This document shows, piece by piece, positions 42,873 through 55,100 of a DNA stretch of 64,000 bases. Source of the stretch: Anisus vortex (taxonomy: Eukaryota; Mollusca; Gastropoda; Planorbidae); the NCBI GenBank assembly GCA_949126835.1, contig OX421497.1:46382215-46446214 (forward strand), given 5' to 3'. The notes under the pieces are model-generated. The model did not search any database. It saw only the letters and a list, made by a program, of their open reading frames with translations, and was not told the DNA's origin. Positions within the stretch are counted from its first letter, which is position 1. Each line of letters opens with the position of its first letter. Position numbers and translations under genes: made by a program.

Positions 42873-43496
42873 TTATTACTCTGTTTATGTCAATAACAAA
42901 TACCAAGTAATTTATATGATTACACCTTTAGTTAAATAAAACATATTATTATCTCATAATGGCTACCGCTGTTCTATTTACAAATGTTTACTAAAATCTG
43001 AAAACCCCTAATCTAGATCTAAGTGTAAGCTCATCAACAACTTGTTCCTACACAATTCAGTTAAATGGGTGTAGATCTACTTTACAAAAGTGTGTAATAA
43101 TAGTTAGAGTAAGAAGGGGACTGTGTTTATATTGTTCTAGTCAAGCGCCTATTACTAAAAATAACTGGTAGGAGGGAGAAGAAAAAAACACAACTACAGC
43201 AACAGCGTATAGATGACGGAGGACAAGTTCTGCACCGCCTAGTGTAAGCGTTGCTACTTGAAATAGTTTTGGCGTCACGTCATGATCTCCCATACAACTA
43301 GCTTCCTGGTAGAAGATGTAAAACAATGACAATTAGATACATGCATCCTGCATCGCCTCTCTCGCTCTCTTCTAGCGCCCATTGCCCCTCTCTCTTCTCG
43401 CGCCAACATATAATCAATATACATAATTACCGTGAGTATGTTTATAATTTATATATTTACGCTCTATAGGCTACTAAGCCGTTTGACTAATTTGGT

Positions 43497-44712
43497 CAAA
43501 AATTAAATATATACATTGGAAACGTCCTCCAAAAGAATTTTGGACCACTAGTTAACCACTAGTTACATTAATAAAAGTGTTATTAGTTAATACTGAACTT
43601 CTCCCTTCCTCTCTCTGTATCTATCTTTATGTCTATATCTGTCTCACTCTTTATGTCTCTAGATGTTTATGTATCTCTCTCATTCATTTATATATACTAG
43701 TGGTTATGCCCGTCAAAATGACGGAGAAACGAATGACTATAATGTGTTTTGTTAAGAGAGAAAGAAAGAAAATACAATATTAAAAAAAAACTGAAGTGAG
43801 AACGTTTCTTTCGGTATTTAGTTGTTGTTTTTTTAATTGTTTCTGGTTGCCCTGACCCTGGCATATGCATAAGAATTGTTGCTTTCAAGCTTCTGATATT
43901 AAAATGTAGCGAACAGTTGTGTGGACTTGACTTCTAAAAATATTAATTTTACAATTATAATGTACTATCAAAAATAAAAAATAAAATAAAAATACCAAAC
44001 AATAAAATAGTAAATAATTAAAAAAATGTAGATAATAATATTTCAATACAATAAAAACTAAAGGGAGAACGATTTTTTTCGGTATTTATAATGTTTCTTT
44101 CGGTACTTAGTTTTTGTTATTTTATATTGTGTCCGGTCGCTCTGGCCGAGGCACATACATAAATATTGTTCCTGTAACGCTTCTGGTATTTAAAAGTAAT
44201 CATTTATAATGTGTCCTTTATAATTGGTATCATTTAATTTATAGAGTGTATAAAGACGCCTATTAAAGGATGTAGTCAATAGCGACGTGAATCCATTAAA
44301 TAATTACGAAAACATTTGGTTACTTTTACTTAAAAGGATAGTGCAAACATCTATAATGAAAAAAAAGAAATGATTTGATAGACATCACGTCATACGCTAG
44401 TATTTTAATTACACCATTCAAACTCTCCAAGTAAAATTGCGGTGCGTAACTATTTTTTAAAAAGTCTCGCCACATATAAAAAACAACAGCAGAGTAGAGA
44501 AAACCCGATAAGACCCTCGCGTTCAACAGAGTAAACATCACGTTCAACATAGTAAATGTACGGAAATTGCCATTTGCTATATACGATTATATTTATTTGA
44601 ATGGTTGGATGTGACATTTTGAATTTTTTAAATCAACACATTTATGATTATAAGTGATAAAATTTTTTTTTTTTTTGGAGGACGTTTCCAATTTATACAT
44701 TTAACTTTTGTA
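43497..44712. mobile_element. candidate TIR element, 1.2 kb
   Basis: About 40 bp at 43497-43538 (tggaaacgtcctccaaaag) recurs inverted at 44670-44712 (ttttggaggacgtttcca). The interior is AT-rich with a duplicated segment (tttctttcggtatttagt; tttctttcggtacttagt) and no transposase. Confidence 0.45.
43697..43740 (-). repeat. possible Helitron 3' terminus
   Basis: The minus strand has a hairpin ccgtcattttgacgg, about ten bases, then CTAG followed by T. This is the classical Helitron 3' end layout. The 5' end was not located. Confidence 0.4.
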
Positions 44713-45074
44713 CATATCGGTCACACGGCCTAAGCGCCTATAGCGAACAAACATATCAATATATATATATATTTGAATCTATAGCCAATATATGCGTCTC
44801 TTTGTGTGTCTTTCATTCTCCCTGTATCTCTCTCGTTCTCTGTGATTTTCAATGTCTCTCTTTCTCTCGCGATCTATATGTTCGAACTATACGTTCATAC
44901 AAAAACCAGTATCTTGAATTATACGTAAATACAACACAGACGTATCTTGAACTATATGATTATACTACACAGAAGTCTTAAATAATATATTATACAACAC
45001 AGAAGTATCGTGAATTATATGTTTATACAACACAGAAGTATCTTGACCTATATAACATCCAGATATCTTAAACC

Positions 45075-45665
45075 ATGCTTTAAACAGCTAACAGACTAGA
45101 CTATTGTAACAGTTGCCTGTGGGGTTTACCCCAGAAACAGCTGGATAGACTTCAGAAAGTTCAAAATACTGCAGCACGCATTGTGTCACGAGTAAAGAAG
45201 CATGACCATATCACCCCAATTCTCAAAGAGCTCCACTGGCTCCCTGTGACGAAGCGCATCGATCATAAGATTATGTCCCTTACCTATGTAAGCGTGGAAG
45301 GCACAACACCTGCCTATCTAAAAGAGCTCATACCGGAGCATGTGCCGTTAAGGATGCTGCGATCTTCAACACAGTCTCTCCTGGAAATTCCATGTTTGGA
45401 TGGTCACAAGGAAAAAGACTCTTGGTGTACGCTCGTTTGAATCTGTGAAGCCTTCACTGTGGAATGGCTTACCTGAGACACTGAAAAACTATGTGTCAAA
45501 AAACGCATTCAAGAAGAATTTGAAGACTTTTCTTTTCAACTCCAGCGGGCAAAACCTTGTTTAAAACTATTTTAGAGTGTTGTTGTCGTTTCGTTTTTGT
45601 TAGCGCGCTGAGCATGCTTGCATTAGCATGTAGTGAGGTGCTATATAAATGATCAATTAATTAAA
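45075..45665 (+). pseudogene. LINE RT C-terminal fragment (CR1/Rex1-like)
   Basis: It encodes LDYCNSCLWGLPQKQLDRLQ, KVQNTAARIVSR, HITPILKELHWLPVTKRIDH and AYLKELIPEH, the standard CR1/L2/Rex1 RT C-terminal series. A frameshift follows near 45400. The 3' end reads gcgctgagcatgcttgcatt and gtgctatataaatgatc. Confidence 0.82.
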
Positions 45666-46126
45666 CAAGCACAGGGAAGTACATTAATTTGGAATTCAAA
45701 ATCCTATTTTAAAAATATTGATTGATTTACTGATATATAATATTGTACATTTCTTTAGTTAAGGCCACAAGTTTTTCTTCGCTTTAAAATTTAATACATC
45801 TAAATAATAACCTAATTTTTATTCACTAATTTGTAAATTATTATTTTTCAGAAAATAGTGGTTGCTTTTTTTTTTTGTTTGCTTAAATATAATAAAATGT
45901 ATTTTGTAACTAAATTGAACGCAAGTGGAAACTTTGTTAAGTAGAAATTAGTATAATACCACGAAAGGAGTGGAGTGAAAGATCGACGTAAGAGATAAAA
46001 ATAGACTATGATAACAGCTTCATGGTATACGAGTCTCGTAAAAGGAAGTAAAATTATTAGTTTGCAGCGTTTAGAATCTTTAACTACTGGGTAGAACGTT
46101 GATCAGGAAAACATCATTCTATCACC
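45666..46126 (+). other. region upstream of gene B
   Basis: AT-rich; presumably holds the promoter and 5' UTR of gene B. A short word 'ggaagtaaaa' occurs 60-85 bp upstream of the ATG in both gene A and gene B. No confident TATA box was identified. Confidence 0.35.
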
Positions 46127-46168
46127 ATGCGTCTCTTTTGGTTCATAATTATCTGCAAATGTGTTCTG
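46127..46168 (+). CDS. Gene B exon 1: start and signal peptide
   Basis: The exon encodes MRLFWFIIICKCVL, strongly hydrophobic, then the donor GTAAGT in phase 0. It is the counterpart of gene A exon 1. Confidence 0.72.
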
Positions 46169-49100
46169 GTAAGTTGCAATAATTATGTAATATGGTAGTA
46201 ATTGTGTGTGTCAGTAGTGATTGTGATGACTACAGTTAATAACTGCTATGCTTCTGGAACTGCTTAAAAAAATATATTTACAGTTATTATATTTTAAACA
46301 AAATCAGCAAAATTGTTATTTATTTATTGATCATTAAACTTTTAAATTTAAAAAGCATTTTGTTTTTCTAAATGTGGCCTGTACAAATAGAGTATGATGG
46401 AATGGACGTAACCTATATGAACACTAATTTATAAAAAAAATCTTTACAGGGTTGGATTAAAATCCTTACTTAGAGCACTTAAAATATAAACAATAATAAA
46501 CAATAATAAACCCTAATTGTCTTTTTTTATTTTAACTAAAGAATACTAGAAGTGAGAATTATTATTGTTGTTGTGTTTGTCTGTGTTTTGTATACTTTCA
46601 CTTTTTACTTGGAAGGTTTTTGTCCAAATTTTGATATTGTGCAATATTGATACTAAAAATTCAGAAACACCATTTGCAGTTTTACATCAATTGCAGTTTT
46701 ACACCAATTGCAGTTTTTCACCAATTTCTGTTTTGCACAGCAGAAGCCACGGGTGAATAGTAAATTCCTGCTTAGTAAAATGTATGTGGAGTTCCCCACT
46801 AACTTTTGATGACCTAAGCTAAGCGTATTTAGCAGCTGTTAGTTATGCTTAACGTTTGATGCTGCACTGACTGAAAATGAAGTCTGCAGGTCTATTAGAG
46901 AACTGTGTCGCTAACGACTACAACAATTGTAAAAAAATCATATGTTTATTTCAACCGTAAACAATGTCACACTAGCTAATACTTCAAGGCCACGTGTGTG
47001 ACCCTTGCCATCTAAACCACCTTTCATTACAGAAGTGACAAACTATGTTGCAAGACATTGTATAGTATAAAACTAAAGACTTGGTCAATTCCAGTAGGGT
47101 TCTTCTTTCCGTTGGAAAATGCCAAGTAGTATAAAATCTTTTTAACTTCTAGATTTGGTTCTGAGATTTCATTAATTAAGATAAATTCCTTCTTTGAATG
47201 TGAATCCCATTAGACTGCATCAGTGAATTGGACCATTTATTTGCTTCATTGCATGAGAAATTTATTCGGCTGTCTTCAATGTCATTTATTGCATTTTAAC
47301 CTTCATAATAATAATAATAATAATAATATTTGTATAGCGCTGCCAACAAAATGCATCAAGGATAAAAAAGTTTAAAAAAAGGTTTTAAACATTAGTTGTT
47401 TGGATTTGTGATGAAAAGACGATTGCGAGGAATATAATTTATTTATAGACCAGGGGAATTAACAACGCTCGCGGTAACATCCTTGTTCAAACTACTTCTA
47501 TTATAAGTTTGAAGGACACTTAATTACTGAAGGGCTATTAGCTTATGGAGAAACATTATTAAACAAACGTGTTAGTAGTGTAGGATGTGTTCCCTTCTAT
47601 GTATGTTTCAGGATGAGGATGGATGGGTAGATTGATGGGTGGATGGATTAATACAAGTGTGTTTTTAACTTTTTATGTATGTAGGCCTCTGTATGTCAGT
47701 TTGCACATTCAAATATGCGTGTATGCTCAAGCATTGCACGTTCCGTTATATATAATGTACATGTTATATATTATTATGTCGATGTGATGCATACAATTGT
47801 TTTTCTTATTGGAGGGTGATTTCCTTCGTAGTCGCCATGTTGAGAGTTTATATACAACAAAATCGGCAAATTATAGAACAAATAAAATTCAATAATTTGT
47901 TTTTTTGGTATACAGTCTGTTGCAATCATTATGTCTATTTGTTGTGTTGTTTTCCATTGTGTGAACTGTGAGAGTGCTGCCCCTTTTGTTGTTGACCCAT
48001 AATTCCCTAGTATATTAGCGACGTCCTTGTTCTACCATTTTTTAATGTACTAGTCTTCATTACAGAATAAAGTCTGAGTACAATTATACATTGTGTCTTT
48101 ACATTTCTCGATTTATTACACAGTCTTTATAGTATTTAGTTAAATCTTGGCGTTAGATTGGCTGACGATTTTTGCTCTTTGTCACACACGAAGTAAGAAA
48201 GAAACAAATGTCTAGTTCTTGTTATTGTGACACGTAATTCAGCTTTTAAATAAAAAATATCACTGTAATCCAGAGAAAATGTTTTGACTGTAAAATATTT
48301 TTTTAAGAAAAAAGAAACGCCCGAAAATAATCATACTTCGGCTAACATATTATTATGCTGTATAATATTAAATGCAATCTTGTTCAGTATTAACCTTACG
48401 AAGATTTTGCCATTTGCCACTCACAAAGAAATGAAAACAATATTTAAAAAAATAAATTTAATATCTCTCGATCTATACATGATTAAATTATAAATGATTT
48501 ATATATTGGGGGAAATATATTATGTATTTAAGTGCGTTTATAAATTGGGGGAAATATATTATGTATTTAGGTGCGTTTATATATTGGGGGAAATATATTA
48601 TGTATTTAGGTGCGTTTATATATTGGGGGAAATATATTATGTATTTAGGTGCGTTTATATATTGGGGGAAATATATTATGTATTTAGGTGCGTTTATAAA
48701 TTAGGGGAAATATTTTATGTATTTAGGTGCGTATATAAATTGGGGGAAATATATTATGTATTTAGGTGCGTTTATATATTGGGGGAAATATATTATGTAT
48801 TTAGGTGCGTTAATATATAGGGGGAAATATATTATGTATTTAGGTGCGTTTATATATTGGGGGAAATATATTATGTATTTAGGTGCGTTTATTTATTGGG
48901 GGAAATATATTATGTATTTAGGTGCGTTTATATATTGGGGGAAATATATTATGTATTTAGGTGCGTTTATATATTGGGGAAATATATTATGTATTTAGGT
49001 GCGTTTATATATTGGGGGAAATATTTTATGTATTTAGGTGCGTTTATATATTGGGGGAAATATTTTATGTATTTAGGTGCGTTTATATATTGGGGGAAAT

Positions 49101-52100
49101 ATATTAGGTATTTAGGTGCGTTTATATATTTGGGGAAATATATTATGTATTTAGGTGCGTTTATATATTGGGGGAAATATATTATGTATTAAGGTGCGTT
49201 TATATATTGGGGGAAATATATTATGTATTTAGGTGCGTTTATAAATTGGGGGAAATATATTATATATTTAGGTGCGTTTATAAATTGGGGGAAATATATT
49301 ATGTAATTTAGGTGCGTTTATATATAGGGGGAAATATATTATGTATTTAGGTGCGTTTATATATTGGGGGAAATATATTATGTATTTAGGTGCGTTTATA
49401 TATTGGGGGAAATATAGTATGTATTTAGGTGCGTTTATAAATTGGGGGAAATATAGTATGTATTTAGGTGCGTTTATATATTGGGGAAAATATATTATGT
49501 ATTTAGGTGCGTTTATAAATTGGGGGAAATATAGTATGTATTTAGGTGCGTTTATAAATTGGGGGAAATATATTATGTATTTAGGTGCGTTTATATATTG
49601 GGGGAAACATATTATGTATTTAGGTGCGTTTATATATTGGGGGAAATATATTATGTATTTAGGTGCGTTTATATATTGTGGGAAATATATTATGTATTTA
49701 GGTGCTTTTTTATATTGGGGGAAATATATTATGTATTTAGGTGCGTTTATATATTGGGGGAAATATATTATGTATTTAGGTGCGTTTATATATTGGGGGA
49801 AATATATTATGTATTTAGGTGCGTTTATATATTGGGGGAAAAATATTATGTATTTAGGTGCGTTTATATATTGTGGGAAATATATTATGTATTTAGGTGC
49901 GTTTATATATTGGGGGAAATATATTATGTATTTAGGTGCGTTTATATATTGCGGGAAATATATTATGTATTTAGGTGCGTTTATATATTGGGGGAAATAT
50001 ATTATGTATTTAGGTGCGTTTATATATTGGGGGAAATATATTATGTATTTAGGTGCGTTTATAAATTGGGGGGAATATATTATGTATTTAGGTGCGTTTA
50101 TAAATTGGGGGGAATATATTATGTATTTAGGTGCGTTTATATATTGTGGGAAATATATTATAAATTTAGGAGCGTTTATAAATTGGGGGGAATATATTAT
50201 GTATTTAGGTTCGTTAATATATTGTGGGAAATATATTATGTATTTAGGTGCGTTTATATATTGTGGGAAATATATTATGTATTTAGGTGCGTTTATAAAT
50301 TGGGGGTAATATATTATGTATTTAGGTGCGTTTATAAATTGGGGGGAATATATTATGTATTTAGGTGCGTTTATTAATTGGGGGGAATATATTATGTATT
50401 TAGGTGCGTTTATAAATTTGGGGGAATATATTTTGTATTTAGGTGCGTTTATATATTGGGGGGAATATATTATGTATTTAGGTGCGCTTATAAATTTGGG
50501 GGAATATATTATGTATTTAGGTGCGTTTATATATTGGGGGAAATATATTATGTATTTAGGTGCGTTTATAAATTGGGGGAAATATATTATGTAATTAGGT
50601 GCGTTTATAAATTTGGGGGAATATATTATGTATTTAGGTGCGTTTATATATTGGGGGGAATATATTATGTATTTAGGTGCGTTTATAAATTTGGGGAAAT
50701 ATATTATGTATTTAGGTGCGTTTATAAATTTGGGGAAATATATTATGTATTTAGGTGCGTTTATAAATTGGGGGAAATATATTAAGTATTTAGGTGCGTT
50801 TATAAATTGGGGGGAATAAATCATGTATTTAGGTGCGTTTATATATTGTGGGAAATATATTATGTATTTAGGTGCGTTTATAAATTGGGGGTAATATATT
50901 ATGTATTTAGGTGCGTTTATAAATTGGGGGGAATATATTATGTATTTAGGTGCGTTTATTAATTGGGGGGAATATATTATGTATTTAGGTGCGTTTATAA
51001 ATTGGGGGGAATATATTATGTATTTAGGTGCGTTTATATATTGGGGGGAACATATTATGTATTTAGGTGCGTTTATAAATTTGGGGGAATATATTATGTA
51101 TTTAGGTGCGTTTATAATTTGGGGGGAATATATTATGTATTTAGGTGCGTTTATATATTGGGGGAAATATATTATGTATTTAGGTGCCTTTATAAATTTG
51201 GGGGAATAAATTATGTATTTAGGTGCGTTTATAAATTGGGGGGGATACATTATGTTTTAAGGTGCGTTTATATATTGGGGGAAATATATTATGTATTTAG
51301 GTGCGTTTATAAATTGGGGGGAATATATTATGTATTTAGGTGCGTTTATAAATTGGGGGGAATATATTATGCATTTAGGTGCGTTTATAAATTGGGGGGA
51401 ATATATTATGCATTTAGGTGCGTTTATAAATTGGGGGGAATATATTATGTATTTAGGTGCGTTTATAAATTGGGGGGAATATATTATGTATTTAGGTGCG
51501 TTTATATATTGGGGGAAATATATTATGTATTTAGGTGCGTTTATATATTGTGGGAAATATATTATGTATTTAGGTGCGTTTATAAATTGGGGGGAATATA
51601 TTATGTATTTAGGTGCGTTTATATATTGGGGGAAATATATTATGTATTTAGGTGCGTTTATATATTGGGGGAAATATATTATGTATTTAGGTGCGTTTAT
51701 AAATTGGGGGGAATATATTATGTATTTAGGTGCGTTTATATATTGTGGGAAATATATTATGTATTTAGGTGCGTTTATAAATTGGGGGGAATATATTATG
51801 TATTTAGGTGCGTTTATATATTGTGGGAAATATATTATGTATTTAGGTGCGTTTATAAATTGGGGGAAATATATTATGTATTTAGGTGCGTTTATATATT
51901 GGTGGAAATATTTTATGTATTTAGGTGCGTTTATAAATTGGGGGAAATATATTATGTATGTAGGTGCGTTTATATATTGGGGGAAATATATTATGTATTT
52001 AGGTGCGTTTATATATTGGGGGAAATATATTATGTATTTAGGTGCGTTTATAAATTGGGGGGAATATATTATGTATTTAGGTGCGTTTATATATTGGGGG

Positions 52101-55100
52101 AAATATATTATGTATTTAGGTGCGTTTATAAATTGGGGGGAATATATTATGTATTTAGGTGCAATTATATATTGTGGGAGATATATTATGTATTTAGGTG
52201 CGTTTATATATTGGGGGAAATATATTATGTATTTAGGTGCGTTTATATATTGGGGGAAATATATTATGTATTTAGGTGCGTTTATATATTGGGGGAAATA
52301 TATTATGTATTTAGGTGCGTTTATAAATTGGGGGGAATATATTATGTATTTAGGTGCGTTTATATATTGGGGGAAATATATTATGTATTTAGGTGCGTTT
52401 ATAAATTGGGGGGAATATATTATGTATTTAGGTGCAATTATATATTGTGGGAAATATATTATGTATTTAGGTGCGTTTATATATTGGGGGAAATATATTA
52501 TGTATTTAGGTGCGTTTATATATTGGGGGAAATATATTATGTATTTAGGTGCGTTTATATATTGGGGGAAATATATTATGTATTTAGGTGCGTTTATAAA
52601 TTGGGGGAAATATATTATGTATTTAGGTGCGTTTATATATATTGGGGGAAATATTTTATGTATTTAGGTGCGTTTATAAATTGGGGGAAATATATTATGT
52701 ATTTATGTGAGTTTATAAATTGGGGGGAATATATTATGTATTTAGGTGCGTTTATAAATTGGGGGGAATATATTATGTATTTAGGTGCGTTTATATATTG
52801 TGGGAAATATATTATGTATTTAGGTTCGTTCAATTAGAATTTTTAAATGCGCACAACCAACATATTATGATATAATGTGTTGTCATTGGCTTAATGCCCA
52901 TGTGACGAGTTTCAGCTTGATAAAATGACGGACGGATGTGTCAGTTAGCCATTCGAAGGGTCAATCACATACATCTATGCGGAAACGAGTTTACTAACTA
53001 AACAGATTTTAAAAAAAGAGTCAATGGGCAAATCTTACAAATCTAGGGCCTACTAAGTTTTTTCTGTAAGGTTCGGTGTATTTCTTTTTTTTTTTTTCTC
53101 TTGCAGTATGAATACTCTGGCATGATACAACTTAGAAAATGTAGAGTATACGTATACATTAAGTGGGTGTTGTGTTGTGGCGAAAGATATTAAAGGCTCT
53201 AATCTCACATACACACACATATAGGCCTATACCCACAGAACACATGGTATGATCATCACCACACAGACTAACCCACACACATATTTGTCAAGGCGGACTA
53301 TCTTAAAATTAAGCCTGCACTCAGATCGTTGTTTAAGTCACGGAAGTTTAAAACCGTTCCTCTGGCACAGTGGCGTAGCTAGGGAGGGGCAGGAAGGTGG
53401 CGCCAAAATGAGTATTAAAACTAATTATTCAATTGTATTTTGATGTAAACTAATGTATCCCAAATACGTTTGCAGAATTGAATTTTGGAGCTCCACAAAT
53501 ATCTTTATTACAAACCAGTTGGCAAGCATGATTTTAGCGCCCCCATTGAGCATTAAGGGGCGCCATTCTACTCATAAACAAATAACACATCCACAATGTA
53601 GAATTGCTGATGGCGTTTTTTTAAAACAAAGATCAGTTCGGGTTCAAATATTATTCTTCATATACTGAAAGTGGCATCTGGTTTTAACAGTTATACAGGT
53701 TGGATCATTTCGAGTCGAATATAGGATTTTACGTGAGTGCAAGAATTGATAACTCTCGGATCTATACCCTTTCTATACCCATTTTCCTCGGTTCTACGGG
53801 GTCTCCACAGTATTACGAAGAAGAGGCAGTCTATCGTAAGTAGCAGGTAATCTTTCGATTACTGCGTCATGGTTTAAACTTTAAACGCCGACTAGCAAAT
53901 GGAGAGGAAGTAAATCGCTCGTGGCTATTATATTCACCAATTAATAAAACTGCTTACTGTTTCTGCTGTCTATTGTTTACATCAGGGGTCGGCAACCTTT
54001 AGCTAACAGTGTGCCAAACTAGGATTGCTAAATCATTCAGCGTGCCAACGGCCGAAAAGTCAACCTGCTCACTTATATGTTTTTTAGTTGTTTTTATATG
54101 ACAATTAATTTAACTCCTTAGCAAGACCAAAGCCAAAAGCAAAGGAGATTTATAGAGAAAATTATTAAAGCGTCTTATATTTATTACAAAATTAACGAGT
54201 TTGTGATTATCATTATTTAATTTGCATTGACATTAAATACAATAATTTATTACTAAACTTTCACATTCAATGGTAATTAATGTCTTAACATTATCCTTTG
54301 TTAATGATGATTAGGATCTAACACATGCAAAAATGTATTATATTTTGATCTCAGTTTAACTGGGAAGTTGTTTAACGTGATAATATTCGCAAATCGTGAA
54401 GACAAATCATCGTCAAGCGGAATAGATAAGTTGTAATCATACAAATTGGGTAGTTAATTAAGTTTTTGTAATTATACATTTACATTCTTCAGTCATATAA
54501 TACTTATATAATTTTCAAATATTTTTTTTACAGTTGTATCATTTCAAAGTTATAAATTGTAAGCCATTTATTGTTTTTAAAAGAAAAAAAAAAAGAAACA
54601 TATTAGAAATATTAGCTCAAATAAAACGGGCTACTTATCTCCCTTTATTTAAAACGTGTCAACATTTCAAGACATTTGATTCAATAGTGATGACAAACCA
54701 GTTATGTTTTGTAAGATAACAAATATTACTGAATAATTATTATTTCTTTATATAAATCTAACATTAACATTATGGTATTCATTACAAGATTTATTTCTTA
54801 CTGGATTAAAATAGCTTACGTTAAACAGTTGTAAAAAAAATATTTCCTGCATTAATTGTCTGTCCATTGAAGGAGTTTATATTTTAAACATTAATAAATT
54901 ACAGAAATTACATAATATAGTGCTATCAAATAAGTCTCTTATATTTATTAAATTAATAACACAAATAAATTTGTTTTAGAATTACTTATATTTATGTTTA
55001 ATTAAAGAAGATGAGCATAAACATTTTTTTTATGTAATTAGTCTGTATCAATTAATGAGTGTATATGATCTTTTTGTATGCTTAAAACCGCTTTCATGTG

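Noticed and set aside
49268..51250. 660-codon minus-strand frame and long plus-strand frames
   Set aside because: They are produced by the 39-bp satellite, whose period is divisible by three and whose unit lacks stops. There is no unique sequence, start context or splice structure.
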